Under the pieces are notes generated by a model. The model had not been told where the DNA came from. It ran no database searches and saw only the letters and a list, made by a program, of their open reading frames with translations. From Coxiella sp. RIFCSPHIGHO2_12_FULL_42_15 (GTDB lineage: Bacteria > Pseudomonadota > Gammaproteobacteria > Coxiellales > Coxiellaceae): 37,049 bases of DNA. The DNA lies in NCBI GenBank assembly GCA_001797285.1, contig MGOZ01000004.1, positions 1 through 37,049 on the forward strand. Reading direction: 5' to 3'. Shown one piece after another: positions 8,666 to 17,984 of this stretch (its first letter is position 1; each line of letters begins with the position of its first letter). Made by a program: the position numbers and the translations under genes.

Positions 8666-10336
8666 ATGAATTTTCCATATCGATTCATCCGAAAAATTAA
8701 AAATACGTTTATTCAAAAAAAAAATGAATTAAAGCATCGGTGGCAAAGCCTCAGAGGACAGAAACGCACTGCTGAAATAGAAAGACCTTTGATTTCTCAC
8801 ACGATGAAATCATCTGAAACCCTCCCTCCGATTCGCCACCCTTTATCACCTTCCAACAGCAAGAATTCCGTTTCATCGAGCCTTGCAAGCACTTCCCCTA
8901 AAAAAAGAATCCCTTTCAAGCAAGGATTTTTTGGTCAACTTCCTCCAGAATTACTCGATAAGATTTTTTCTGAATTAGCGCTACAAGCTCCAGTGCTTGA
9001 GATCATTCAAAATAAAGCAACACCGGAACAAAAAGCCCGTGTTGTTGCAGGAAAAGCCTACCATGTGATTGAAACCGTCGATTCAAACGGAAATAGAATT
9101 TATTCTCATCTAGGGTTTGCAAAAAAATCTACAAATGGAAGCATTTGTTACGCAACCACACTGCTCGATAAAAACAGCGTGTTTTATACGCTGGTGATTC
9201 AAGAACCGGCTCGTTTAAATAGTATGGCAGACACTCAAGCCCCTCGAGATACGTATGCGTTTTATTTTCTTGAACAAGCGATTGGAGCCGCAAAAGGGAT
9301 TATTCCTCACCTTCAAGATCGAACCCATTTAGCGGGTGCTTGTCAGAGCTTGCGTGCCTGGATGAATCCTTCCCAAGAAACGTATTCACTGAATTTCCAA
9401 AAAACACTTCAAGAAGAACAGCTCGAAATCACCTTGCGGCATGTGCTGTTTGGCAATCAAACTGCAGCAGAAAAACAACTGAAAGCCAGCCCCACTTTAT
9501 TATTACTCAAGAACACACACGCCATTACGGATTTTTCAGGAAAGCCAATACAAAACTTAACGCCTTTTCAAGCCGCCTTGTGTGCCAGTGATATTGAAAT
9601 GTGTGAAATGATGAAGAAAATTTTTCTGGGCATGGCGAATGGTGAAACACCCATGAAAGAGCAGTTCTATGAAATTTTTCCTGATGGAGATGTAGAAGCT
9701 AAACTTAAAGAACAAAAAGAAAATGTTTTCGACTTTAACGAAATAGCTGATGTGATTATTCGTTCAACAAACATGGAGATAACGGCAGCACGTAACAATA
9801 CAGACAATAGCAGTTTATTGTGTGGGGCATTGAGGCGCTTTAGGAAGGCATTTGAAGAAAAAAGTGATTCAGAGCAGATGTTTAATGCTTTTCACCTGAT
9901 AGAAGCCGTTAGAATATATTCTGAACGAATTAACAGAATCGCTCACTTGGAGCAAGCAGAGTTATTTTGTACCCAAGTGCTTGCCTTTATACAACGCTAC
10001 GTACCGGCATGTTATGCCCAGGCCTTTGCACAAAGCTTGTACGAGTTGGTCGACGGAAAAAAGCCATTGCAGCGTTCTTTTAAATTTAAAGGTCGATCAG
10101 ATACTATACATTTGTCGTCTCGGTCATCTTGTACGGGGATTGGATTTCATTACCACGGATTCCTGTATGAACCGTTTGTGATATTGCCGTGGTTCAACAT
10201 CACTTTGGGTGCCAGATCACCGAGAGCGAATCGGTTTTCTCGTGCATTACAAAGCATTCTTGTAGACAAATATAGCCAGCTTTGGACACTGATACCAAAA
10301 TCAGCCCCCTCAGCCCCTTATCGACTGGATTCGTGA
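8666..10336 (+). CDS. F-box and ankyrin-like protein, probable host-directed effector
   Basis: This 556-residue protein has no housekeeping relative that I recognise. The N-terminus is basic, followed by a Ser/Pro-rich linker (about 45-85). Residues 91-112 read QLPPELLDKIFSELALQAP, a good match to the first half of a eukaryotic F-box (LPxELLxxIFSxL). Residues 258-325 look like an ankyrin-type pair of helices (TPFQAALCASDIEMCEMMKK), an arrangement known from Legionella F-box/ankyrin effectors such as AnkB. The rest is helical and unassigned. ATG 8666 is preferred over GTG 8636 because AAGAAGAG lies eight bases before it. The gene stands alone, divergent from ndk. A broken paralogue with a nearly identical F-box stretch lies at 24995-25164. 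A role in recruiting host ubiquitin ligase is inference. Confidence 0.65.
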   Translation: MNFPYRFIRKIKNTFIQKKNELKHRWQSLRGQKRTAEIERPLISHTMKSSETLPPIRHPLSPSNSKNSVSSSLASTSPKKRIPFKQGFFGQLPPELLDKIFSELALQAPVLEIIQNKATPEQKARVVAGKAYHVIETVDSNGNRIYSHLGFAKKSTNGSICYATTLLDKNSVFYTLVIQEPARLNSMADTQAPRDTYAFYFLEQAIGAAKGIIPHLQDRTHLAGACQSLRAWMNPSQETYSLNFQKTLQEEQLEITLRHVLFGNQTAAEKQLKASPTLLLLKNTHAITDFSGKPIQNLTPFQAALCASDIEMCEMMKKIFLGMANGETPMKEQFYEIFPDGDVEAKLKEQKENVFDFNEIADVIIRSTNMEITAARNNTDNSSLLCGALRRFRKAFEEKSDSEQMFNAFHLIEAVRIYSERINRIAHLEQAELFCTQVLAFIQRYVPACYAQAFAQSLYELVDGKKPLQRSFKFKGRSDTIHLSSRSSCTGIGFHYHGFLYEPFVILPWFNITLGARSPRANRFSRALQSILVDKYSQLWTLIPKSAPSAPYRLDS

Positions 10337-10370
10337 CTTCATAGCGCAGCGTGAATGGCTGCAAGTTGAA

Positions 10371-10404
10371 TAAAAATCCCCGTGGCAAGCCGCGGGGAAT
10401 CAAG
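10371..10404 (-). repeat. CCCCG/CGGGG hairpin with T-tail on minus strand
   Basis: Read on the minus strand, TTCCCCGCGGC and GCCACGGGGA form a stem of about ten pairs with one G-T, followed by TTTTTATT, which is terminator-like. It lies between two plus-strand genes, so its T-run points against the gene that ends just before it. A related hairpin with a T-run lies at 30479-30505, which suggests a small dispersed family. Confidence 0.5.
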
Positions 10405-10433
10405 TCCAATCTGCTCGGATTTTGAAAAAGGTC

Positions 10434-12074
10434 ATGCTAGAATGGACGCTTCGAATTAAGCCATGGATTGTGCGCATGGACGCCCTCGTGATCATCCCTT
10501 TCATCCTTTTCCTCGTTGTCATCTGTACGGCGATTGCAGAACGTATTAACGTACCTTATCCCTTATTGCTGGTTATTGCGGGCTTGCTTGTTGGTTTTGT
10601 TCCAACCCTGCCGAATTGGCATCCTCCGAGTGAAATCGTGCTACCGCTATTTTTACCTCCGATTTTATTTGCGGCCGCTCGACTCATTTCCTGGCAAGAC
10701 ATTCGAAATAATATATTAGAAATAACCCTGCTCGCCTTCGTACTCGTGGTAACCAGCGCAATCGGTATGGCTTTCAGTTTACACGCATTAGCGCCCATTT
10801 TTTCTTTGAGCACCGCCTTCGTACTAGGTTCCATCATTTCACCGACCGATTCCATTTCTGCGACCTCAATTCTCAACAAAATGAACACTAAACAACGCCT
10901 GGTGCGTTCATTAGAAATCGAAAGTCTTTTCAATGATGCGGTGAGCATTACTCTTTACAATATGGCGGTTTTCTTCGTGTTTACGGGTTCGATTCGTCTT
11001 ACTTCCTTCACGCACACCCTCATTCCTGAAGCCATCGGTGGTATTGCTATTGGATTATTACTCTCGTTTTTCACCAATATCATCGTTAATAATTTTCTAA
11101 AAAATTCTGAAAATGAATTGCCTATCATCATGAGTTTTATACTTGCCTACGTCGCTTATCTCTTTGCAGAACACATTGGTGCTTCTGGCGTATTATCAGT
11201 GGTTGCTGCAGGACTATTTCATACCCATACCGAACGCATTATCACCGCTCGCACACGCCTTGCAGAACAAGCTTCTTGGAACACGTATATTTTCTTTTTA
11301 AACGGCGTGATTTTCATCGTCATTGGGTTACAATTCCCCGTTTATTTACAAGTCGTAAAAAATATTCCAGTAACACAACTCATTTATTTTTCCCTCTTAA
11401 CCATCGCAATTATTTTAGCGTTTCGAATAATATGGGTCATTCTATTGGCTTTGCTCAGTCATCTTTTTGCAAAGTACGAACTGATCGGTAAAAATGCTAC
11501 CCTGTATAACTGGCGCGATGTGATTATTTCTTCGTGTTCAGGCATGCGCGGACTCGTTTCTTTAGCACTTGCGATCGCACTACCTTTACAAATTTCCAGC
11601 ACCATTAACTTCCCCAACCGCAATCTCATTGTCTTTTTAACGATTATTGTTATTCTTTTTACGGTTGTTGTGCAAGGACTCGCATTACCGTTTATCGTCA
11701 AGTGGCTGGGCGTGACGAAACATGCGCATCTTGTTTTACAAGAAACAAATCGTGCTTATCGATTAATAACTGAGCGTGCTATCGCACATATCGAATTGCT
11801 GGAAGAAGAAAAAAAATTAACATCGACCATCGCGAAAAAACTCGTGGATAATTATTACGAAAGCCGCTTGTTACACTTCAATCTTGCGCAACAAGCCCAT
11901 GTTAACGCCCACGATCTAAGCTTTGAAGCGGAAAAATGGCTGAGTAAGATCCTAAATTACGAGCGAATTTTACTGCATGAAATGCTACAACGCGGCGAAA
12001 TTTCACAAGAAGTGTATATGCGGATTATTCACAAAATTGATCGGGATGAAGTAGGATTTGCGAGTTACAATTAG
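10434..12074 (+). CDS. CPA1-family cation/proton antiporter (NhaP-like)
   Basis: It exchanges Na+ or K+ for protons across the inner membrane. About 12 hydrophobic segments fill the first 420 residues, with the ion-site sequences SIISPTDSISATSILNKM and ESLFNDAVSITLYNMAVFF typical of NhaP/CPA1 carriers. A soluble helical C-terminal tail of roughly 120 residues follows, a regulatory region in many relatives. The frame opens at TTG 10422. ATG 10434 has AAAGG close upstream, while ATG 10473 (MDALVIIPFILF) would give the tightest family fit, so the start is uncertain by 13 residues. It appears monocistronic. Confidence 0.85.
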   Translation: MLEWTLRIKPWIVRMDALVIIPFILFLVVICTAIAERINVPYPLLLVIAGLLVGFVPTLPNWHPPSEIVLPLFLPPILFAAARLISWQDIRNNILEITLLAFVLVVTSAIGMAFSLHALAPIFSLSTAFVLGSIISPTDSISATSILNKMNTKQRLVRSLEIESLFNDAVSITLYNMAVFFVFTGSIRLTSFTHTLIPEAIGGIAIGLLLSFFTNIIVNNFLKNSENELPIIMSFILAYVAYLFAEHIGASGVLSVVAAGLFHTHTERIITARTRLAEQASWNTYIFFLNGVIFIVIGLQFPVYLQVVKNIPVTQLIYFSLLTIAIILAFRIIWVILLALLSHLFAKYELIGKNATLYNWRDVIISSCSGMRGLVSLALAIALPLQISSTINFPNRNLIVFLTIIVILFTVVVQGLALPFIVKWLGVTKHAHLVLQETNRAYRLITERAIAHIELLEEEKKLTSTIAKKLVDNYYESRLLHFNLAQQAHVNAHDLSFEAEKWLSKILNYERILLHEMLQRGEISQEVYMRIIHKIDRDEVGFASYN

Positions 12075-12285
12075 GGGCTGTTGACAATTCACTTTGTACA
12101 GTCTCCTTAACCTATCGGTTGTCTATTTATTATTCATTACAGGAAAGTCCCGAAGAAGATAGGATCAAGAGAGGGTATCTTTCCCATCTGAATGTTGCGC
12201 TTTTATTGAGGATGACTTGTGAAATCGCTGCGGTATGCTAGCATTACGCAAGGAAAATTTTTTAAACCATCAGGATCATAGAGCC

Positions 12286-13509
12286 ATGAAACCATCAAGC
12301 GTATTAAACCAATGGATAATTTCTCTCACCTTGGCGTTGGCAACCATTTTTTCATCTGCTTATGCACAACCCACAACGCAAGATATTCCCATTGACCACC
12401 CTACCGTCACTCAAAATGCCACAGCCACAACGATTGCATTAATTCCACCACAGCCGCAATTATCCGCCAATGGTTACGTGTTGATGGATGCCATCAGCGG
12501 CAAAGTTCTAGCGCAAAAAAATATGAACCAGCGCATGGAACCTGCCAGCCTTACTAAAATGATGACACTGTATTTAACCTTTCAGGCATTACAAAGTGGG
12601 CAAATTCATTTAAACGACCCTGTGCGCATCAGCAAAAAAGCATGGCGCATGACAGGTTCACGCATGTTTTTAAAGGTGGGCACCGAAGCCACTGTCGAGC
12701 AACTCGTTCGCGGGGTTATCATTGCATCCGGTAACGATGCCTGCGTTGCACTCGCCCAATATGTTGCTGGTACTGAAGCAACTTTTGCAGAACTCATGAA
12801 CCAAATGGCAAAAAAGCTCGACATGAAAGATACGCATTATGTCGATTCAACAGGAATGCCTAACGAACAACATTATTCAACACCCTATGATATGGCGCTT
12901 TTAGCACGAGCGACTATTCGTGATTTTCCAGAATATTACCCTTATTTTAATGAGAAATGGATTACGTATAATAACATCCGCCAGCCCAACCGTAATCGTT
13001 TGCTGTGGCGAGATACCACCGTAGATGGCTTAAAAACGGGACACACTGACCAAGCGGGTTTTTGTTTGGTCGCCTCCGCAAAGCGCAACGACATGCGATT
13101 AATCAGCGTGATCATGGGAGCTCCATCCGATGGTATTCGTGCCAACAGTTCAGAAGCCTTACTCAACTATGGTTTTCGCTTTTATAAAACGTACCCCTTG
13201 TTTTCTGCTCATCAAACGCTCACACAATCGCGCGTATGGTTTGGCAAAGACAAATACGTTAATTTAGGCTTACAAAAACCACTTAACGTCACTATTCCTA
13301 TTGCCGATTATCCCCAACTCAAAGCGACCATGAGCTTGGACACACGCATTACCGCCCCTGTCGATGAAGGGAAAAATTACGGTAATATCACCGTGATGTT
13401 GAATAAACAAATTATCGCTGTTGTGCCGTTGGTTGCATTGCAAAATGATCCAAAGGCAGGATTTTTTAGCCGCATCGTCGATCGGGTGGCAATGCTCCTT
13501 AAAGGATAA
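12286..13509 (+). CDS. dacA: D-alanyl-D-alanine carboxypeptidase (DacA/PBP5-6 family)
   Basis: This class C penicillin-binding protein trims the terminal D-Ala from peptidoglycan stem peptides. It has a signal peptide (residues 1-27, ending SSAYA), the nucleophile motif SLTK at 88-91, SGN at 148-150 and KTG at 249-251. A C-terminal beta domain follows, with an end that could sit amphipathically on the membrane (SRIVDRVAMLLKG). The ATG at 12286 is chosen because the signal peptide begins there; upstream codons in frame look non-coding. At 407 residues it matches the family. ybeD, lipB and lipA follow closely, as in E. coli. Confidence 0.94.
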   Translation: MKPSSVLNQWIISLTLALATIFSSAYAQPTTQDIPIDHPTVTQNATATTIALIPPQPQLSANGYVLMDAISGKVLAQKNMNQRMEPASLTKMMTLYLTFQALQSGQIHLNDPVRISKKAWRMTGSRMFLKVGTEATVEQLVRGVIIASGNDACVALAQYVAGTEATFAELMNQMAKKLDMKDTHYVDSTGMPNEQHYSTPYDMALLARATIRDFPEYYPYFNEKWITYNNIRQPNRNRLLWRDTTVDGLKTGHTDQAGFCLVASAKRNDMRLISVIMGAPSDGIRANSSEALLNYGFRFYKTYPLFSAHQTLTQSRVWFGKDKYVNLGLQKPLNVTIPIADYPQLKATMSLDTRITAPVDEGKNYGNITVMLNKQIIAVVPLVALQNDPKAGFFSRIVDRVAMLLKG

Positions 13510-13519
13510 TCTTTGCACG

Positions 13520-13795
13520 ATGACACACAATAAAAAACCCGATGAAAGTCTTCTTAAATTTCCCTGTGAGTTTGCCATTAAAGTGATGGGAAAAAGCGAT
13601 TCATCCATCGAAAAAACAGTGTTTGCCATCATCAAAGAGCACTGTCCTACGTTTAGTGGCCCGTGCAATACGCGCAAAAGCCGCAATGGAAATTACATTG
13701 CGTTGACTTTTATGATTACTGCTGAAAGCAAAACGCAGCTTGATAAAATTTACCTCGCACTGAATGAATGTAAAGACGTGGTGATGGCGTTGTAA
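13520..13795 (+). CDS. ybeD: YbeD-family protein (UPF0250/DUF493)
   Basis: This small 91-residue alpha/beta protein has the family core ESLLKFPCEFAIKVMGK and a C-terminus ending in KDVVMAL. ACT-like ferredoxin folds of this kind are thought to bind small ligands or partners; its exact role is unsettled. The conserved place between dacA and lipB is the strongest support. ATG 13520 is chosen because homologues begin shortly before the ESLLKFPC sequence. The stop and the lipB ATG are one base apart (TAATATG), so the genes are probably co-translated. Confidence 0.85.
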   Translation: MTHNKKPDESLLKFPCEFAIKVMGKSDSSIEKTVFAIIKEHCPTFSGPCNTRKSRNGNYIALTFMITAESKTQLDKIYLALNECKDVVMAL

Positions 13796-13796
13796 T

Positions 13797-14453
13797 ATGT
13801 CAACACTGAAAATTAAACATTTTACCGGACAACAACCTTATACACCCATCTGGGAAGCCATGCAGCGTTATACCTCGGAACGTTTCTCCCAACCCGATCA
13901 ATTTTCAGACGAGCTGTGGTTCATGGAGCATCTCCCCGTTTTCACTCAGGGACAGGCCGGTAAAGCCGAACACATTTTAAACCCTCATGATATTCCCATT
14001 GTGCAATGCGATCGCGGCGGCCAAATCACTTACCATGGCCCAGGGCAACTGATGATTTATACTTTATTTGATTTAAATCGATTGCAATTAAATACGCGCA
14101 CATTCGTTAGAAAGCTGGAACAATGCGTTATTGCTTATTTACAATCTCTCCAAATCCCTGCGGAACATAAAGCAGACGCGCCCGGTGTTTACATTAACGG
14201 TGCAAAAATTTGTTCGATTGGTCTTCGAATACGAAAGGGATTCAGCTACCATGGTCTCGCCTTTAATATTGCCATGGATTTAACGCCATTTAGCTATATT
14301 AACCCCTGTGGGTTTAAAAATTTACGTATGACGCAATTAACGCATTTTACGGATAAAACACTGGCTGAAGTATGCCATAAATTGGGCACACTGTTTTATC
14401 AAGCATTTGGCTATCATCAATGGCATTTTCAGCCTAATCACCCAACGGGGTAA
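13797..14453 (+). CDS. lipB: Octanoyl-[acyl-carrier-protein]:protein octanoyltransferase LipB
   Basis: It moves octanoate from acyl carrier protein to lipoyl domains of dehydrogenase complexes, the first step of endogenous lipoylation. The family block [14 protein letters not shown] is intact. The catalytic lysine lies in [14 protein letters not shown] and the catalytic cysteine in INPCGF. At 218 residues it is full length. lipA, the next enzyme, starts six bases downstream, so the pathway is encoded as one unit with ybeD. Confidence 0.96.
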   Translation: MSTLKIKHFTGQQPYTPIWEAMQRYTSERFSQPDQFSDELWFMEHLPVFTQGQAGKAEHILNPHDIPIVQCDRGGQITYHGPGQLMIYTLFDLNRLQLNTRTFVRKLEQCVIAYLQSLQIPAEHKADAPGVYINGAKICSIGLRIRKGFSYHGLAFNIAMDLTPFSYINPCGFKNLRMTQLTHFTDKTLAEVCHKLGTLFYQAFGYHQWHFQPNHPTG

Positions 14454-14458
14454 ACGAC

Positions 14459-15415
14459 ATGAGTAATGAACAACGCTATGATCCAACAGCAAAAGCGCTG
14501 GGCAAAGATAAATTAGCACGCATCCCAGTAAAAATTGAAAATCGAGCACCTCCGCTGCGTAAACCCGATTGGATCCGCATAAAACTCCCTACCGATAATA
14601 CCGCTGCCAATCTCAAAAAAATGTTGCGCGAAAATCGGTTAGTCACTGTCTGTGAAGAAGCCTCTTGCCCTAATTTATCCGAATGTTTTAGTCACGGCAC
14701 AGCAACGTTTATGATTATGGGCGATAAGTGTACTCGACGTTGCAGCTTTTGCGATGTTGGACACGGTCGTCCTGACCCCTTGAACCCTGAGGAACCCATC
14801 ACTCTTGCTAATACCATTAAAAAAATGGGATTGCGTTATGTGGTTATTACTTCAGTGGACCGCGATGATTTACGCGATGGGGGCGCCGCTCATTTTACAC
14901 AATGCATCCAACACACCCGCGAACAAAATCCCAACATTAAAATTGAAGTGCTCGTACCCGATTTTCGGGGTCGCATGGAAAAAGCACTGACTGCCATGCG
15001 TGATGGATTGCCTGACGTATTTAATCACAATATTGAAACCGTGCCCCGCATTTACAAACCTGTGCGTCCTGGTTCTGACTATGCATGGTCATTGAAATTG
15101 CTGCAAGAGTTCAAACACCGTTTTACAGGAATCCCCACTAAATCAGGGCTGATGCTTGGTTTAGGTGAAACAAACGAAGAAATTAAAGAAGTGCTGCAAG
15201 ATCTACGACGTCATGAAGTGGATATGTTAACGCTGGGCCAATATCTTCAGCCCACGCGTTATCACATGGCTGTCGATCGTTATGTCACACCCGCTGAGTT
15301 TATTGAATTGGGCCATTATGCCAAATCGATTGGTTTTACCCATGTCGCAAGCGGTCCTTTGGTTCGCTCTTCGTATCATGCCGATCGTCAAGCAGCGGGT
15401 AAAGAAGTAACCTAG
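14459..15415 (+). CDS. lipA: Lipoyl synthase LipA
   Basis: This radical-SAM enzyme inserts two sulfurs into the octanoyl chain delivered by LipB. Both iron-sulfur sites are visible. The auxiliary cluster [12 protein letters not shown] lies near residue 65 and the SAM cluster [13 protein letters not shown] near residue 85. The closing RSSYHAD carries the serine that ligates the auxiliary cluster. The 318-residue length is normal. It lies directly after lipB and eleven bases before the DedA-PAP2 gene, which may share its transcript. Confidence 0.97.
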   Translation: MSNEQRYDPTAKALGKDKLARIPVKIENRAPPLRKPDWIRIKLPTDNTAANLKKMLRENRLVTVCEEASCPNLSECFSHGTATFMIMGDKCTRRCSFCDVGHGRPDPLNPEEPITLANTIKKMGLRYVVITSVDRDDLRDGGAAHFTQCIQHTREQNPNIKIEVLVPDFRGRMEKALTAMRDGLPDVFNHNIETVPRIYKPVRPGSDYAWSLKLLQEFKHRFTGIPTKSGLMLGLGETNEEIKEVLQDLRRHEVDMLTLGQYLQPTRYHMAVDRYVTPAEFIELGHYAKSIGFTHVASGPLVRSSYHADRQAAGKEVT

Positions 15416-15426
15416 GAAGGGTAAAG

Positions 15427-17478
15427 ATGTTTGAACATTATCTCGAGAGCGCTAATCAATTTCTTGTCTTGCATCCCTATTACGGGTTGCTCTTTGCTTT
15501 TCTCGTTGCTTTTGCGGAATCGCTTCCCATTCTGGGAACCTTAATTCCGGGTTCCATCACGATGACTTTTATCGGTATTGTTGTGGGACGAAATTTAATG
15601 CCCATAGGAATGACATTACTGCTTGCCACCGTGGGTGCATTAGTTGGTGACATGATTGGTTATCTCATTGGCAAACATTACAAAGAACGACTCCATGATG
15701 TTTGGCCTTTTCGCAAGCATGAAAAGTTACTCAAACTATTAAAAATGGGCGAAGCTTTTTTCGAAAAACACGGGGGAAAAAGCATTGTTATTGGTCGATT
15801 TATTGGGCCTACTCGTAGCTCTGTCCCCCTCATTGCGGGTTTAATGAAAATGCGCTGGCCAAATTTCCTTGTTGCTGCCTTACCCTCTGCATTTTTATGG
15901 GCATTACTTTATTTACTGCCCGGCATACTCATTGGCTCTATTTCGTTGGTCCTACCAAAAGATAAAGCCACCTCATTTACTTTTATTAGTTTGGCATTCA
16001 TTGTGTTTTTATGGTTAATCTTTTGGGCCATCCAACGTTTTTTTGTTTTTATCGCCGGTATTATTAATCGTTATGTTGATCGCAGTTGGAATTGGCTGAA
16101 TCGCCATCATTCCTCTCAATTACTCATTCGACTGATTACCTGTCAACGCAAACCAGAAGACCATCATCAACTGACGCTCGCTTTTTTCACCCTGCTCTTT
16201 GCTCTCTTTTTCATTTTTGTTTTTCTATGCGTTAAATTTCAGTTTGCACTTTACCACCTTAATCAACCTATTTTTTATTTCTTACAAAGCTTACGCGGAC
16301 ATCGTAGCGACGTTTTTTTCATCACATTTACCGAGCTTGGAGACAAATACACCTTGCTGGTAATATCGCTCATTATTGCGGGCATACTTGCAATTCGTAA
16401 GCAATGGTATGCCCTCTGGCACTTACTCATCCTGATGTTTTTTGCTTTCGGTTCCGTTTGGGTCATAAAACATATTTATTATTTACCCCGTCCGAGCGGA
16501 TTCTTAGAGGTTGCCAAAAGTTCTTCTTTTCCCAGTGGACATACCACATTAAGCCTCTGCCTATTAGGGTTTTTCAGCTATTTGTGTGCTTCTTGTATTG
16601 AAAAAGTGTGGCGCTGGATTCCCTTTACCATTGCAAGTCTTTTTATTTTTCTTATTGCATTATCGCGTATTTATTTAGGCGCTCACTGGTTTTGCGATAT
16701 ATTGGCTGGGATCGCATTATCTTTTACCCTTTTATTGGCGGTTCTTATTTCTTATCGTCGCTGGAAACCTGATATTCGTAAACCATTTCTCGTGATAACG
16801 TGTATTTTTCTGGCAATTTTATTGCCGTGGTGTGCGAGCGTTTTTAAAAATTATCATAAAGAAACCCATCGTTTTACGGAATATTTCCCACAACAAATAG
16901 TCAGCATTGATGATTGGTGGAATTTTCCAGGCGCTTATTTGCCGATTTATCGTGTCAACCGTTTTGGCAGCCCAACACAACCTTTTAATATTCAGTGGGC
17001 CGGTAATCTCAGCGCAATTAAACAACTTCTCAAGAAAAAGGGTTGGCAAGAAATTAAATTTCACGAAAATTTACAAAGTGCCTTGCGGCGTTTTGCAAGC
17101 AAAGAACCCGAACAGCATTTGCCATTTTTGCCGCAACTTTATCGTCAACAACCACCCGCGCTTTTTATGATTAAACGAATATCGAAAAAAAATAGAATCA
17201 TCGAATTACGCTTATGGAACACCGGCGTTAGCTTCACTCAACATCAATTAACCTTATTAATCGGGTCTATTAACTTCCGCCGCGGCGTTCACTCCGTCGT
17301 TAGCCTAAATTCCTCGCGACAAACTACGCTTGAAAACGGAGGAGGAACTCGGCAGTTATCACAGGATATTCAATCACAATATCAAATCAAACGTTTTTCG
17401 ATCCGTTTTCATGAACGTCCAGAAAAAACTATTTATTTAAACTGGGATGGCGATATCGTGATGATAAGAGCAAATTGA
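15427..17478 (+). CDS. DedA-PAP2 fusion with LssY-like C-terminal domain
   Basis: Three modules are joined in 683 residues. Residues 1-205 are a DedA membrane domain (ESLPILGTLIPG near 31; GRFIGPTR at 123-130), a family linked to undecaprenyl-phosphate or phospholipid flipping. Residues 250-445 are a PAP2 lipid phosphatase with all three motifs: K348 to RP 355-356, PSGH 369-372, and SRIYLGAHWFCD 413-424. Residues from about 480 are soluble and match the place and size of the LssY C-terminal domain known from Legionella. A joint role in moving and dephosphorylating a lipid carrier is inference. AGGAAGG lies ahead of the ATG. It closes the plus-strand run that begins at dacA. Confidence 0.85.
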   Translation: MFEHYLESANQFLVLHPYYGLLFAFLVAFAESLPILGTLIPGSITMTFIGIVVGRNLMPIGMTLLLATVGALVGDMIGYLIGKHYKERLHDVWPFRKHEKLLKLLKMGEAFFEKHGGKSIVIGRFIGPTRSSVPLIAGLMKMRWPNFLVAALPSAFLWALLYLLPGILIGSISLVLPKDKATSFTFISLAFIVFLWLIFWAIQRFFVFIAGIINRYVDRSWNWLNRHHSSQLLIRLITCQRKPEDHHQLTLAFFTLLFALFFIFVFLCVKFQFALYHLNQPIFYFLQSLRGHRSDVFFITFTELGDKYTLLVISLIIAGILAIRKQWYALWHLLILMFFAFGSVWVIKHIYYLPRPSGFLEVAKSSSFPSGHTTLSLCLLGFFSYLCASCIEKVWRWIPFTIASLFIFLIALSRIYLGAHWFCDILAGIALSFTLLLAVLISYRRWKPDIRKPFLVITCIFLAILLPWCASVFKNYHKETHRFTEYFPQQIVSIDDWWNFPGAYLPIYRVNRFGSPTQPFNIQWAGNLSAIKQLLKKKGWQEIKFHENLQSALRRFASKEPEQHLPFLPQLYRQQPPALFMIKRISKKNRIIELRLWNTGVSFTQHQLTLLIGSINFRRGVHSVVSLNSSRQTTLENGGGTRQLSQDIQSQYQIKRFSIRFHERPEKTIYLNWDGDIVMIRAN

Positions 17479-17498
17479 AAATTTCGAACCGCGGCCGA

Positions 17499-17535
17499 GG
17501 GAAGGAATTCCCCATCGAAAAATGGGGAATTCCTG
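17499..17535 (+). repeat. 37-bp hairpin repeat, copy 1
   Basis: GGAATTCCCCAT (17504-17515) and ATGGGGAATTCC (17522-17533) form a perfect 12-bp stem around a CGAAAA loop. A second copy, identical at 35 of 37 positions, lies inverted at 30181-30217. This copy sits between two convergent genes, where it could end transcription from both sides, but no T-run follows it. Confidence 0.7.
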
Positions 17536-17546
17536 TCGCTGCAATT

Positions 17547-17897
17547 TTAATATGGGGCGCATCCATTGCAAGGGACACAAGGATTGCAAGGATTACAACC
17601 CCCATTTGTGCTACAAGGAGTGGCTGCTGGCATACACGGTGATGCTTGGGGTTGCGCATTACCATTTTGGCCGCTACCCACACATCCGTCCACAACGCCC
17701 CCCTGACAATCGCGTTTGCCTTGAAATTGTCCATCACCACTGCCCACACAACCATAAGCCATTTTATGGTTAGCATTAGGTTCAGCGACGGCAGATGGAT
17801 TTTGTTGTTGCTGAGGTGCGATCGGTGTTTGATCAGCCAAAGCAATGTTTGCAGCTAATAAAGCAGTAACATGCGTAATCAAAGTGCTTTTTTTCAT
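17547..17897 (-). CDS. Small exported cysteine-rich protein with CxxC-repeat tail
   Basis: I do not recognise the family. The 116-residue product has a signal peptide (cleavage likely after ANIALA, residue 21), a Gln/Pro/Asn-rich stretch, two CVGSG units at 50-54 and 72-76, and ten cysteines. The last five are spaced exactly three apart (101, 104, 107, 110, 113) in a Gly/Asn/Pro setting. This pattern suggests metal binding or cross-linking outside the membrane, which is inference. A strong AGAGGGA lies seven bases before the ATG, supporting real translation. The gene converges with the DedA-PAP2 gene and is downstream of mpl. Confidence 0.65.
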   Translation of the reverse strand: MKKSTLITHVTALLAANIALADQTPIAPQQQQNPSAVAEPNANHKMAYGCVGSGDGQFQGKRDCQGGVVDGCVGSGQNGNAQPQASPCMPAATPCSTNGGCNPCNPCVPCNGCAPY

Positions 17898-17984
17898 TCA
17901 AGGTCCCTCTTTTAAATTGGGCTCTGCACCCACACGACAGAGTCTCTCAAAAAGAGTGGCAGAAAATAAAATTTTTTGCAATAC

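Noticed and set aside
12081-12110. TTGACA after the antiporter gene as a dacA promoter
   Set aside because: The -35 box is perfect, but no acceptable -10 box lies 16-18 bases downstream.
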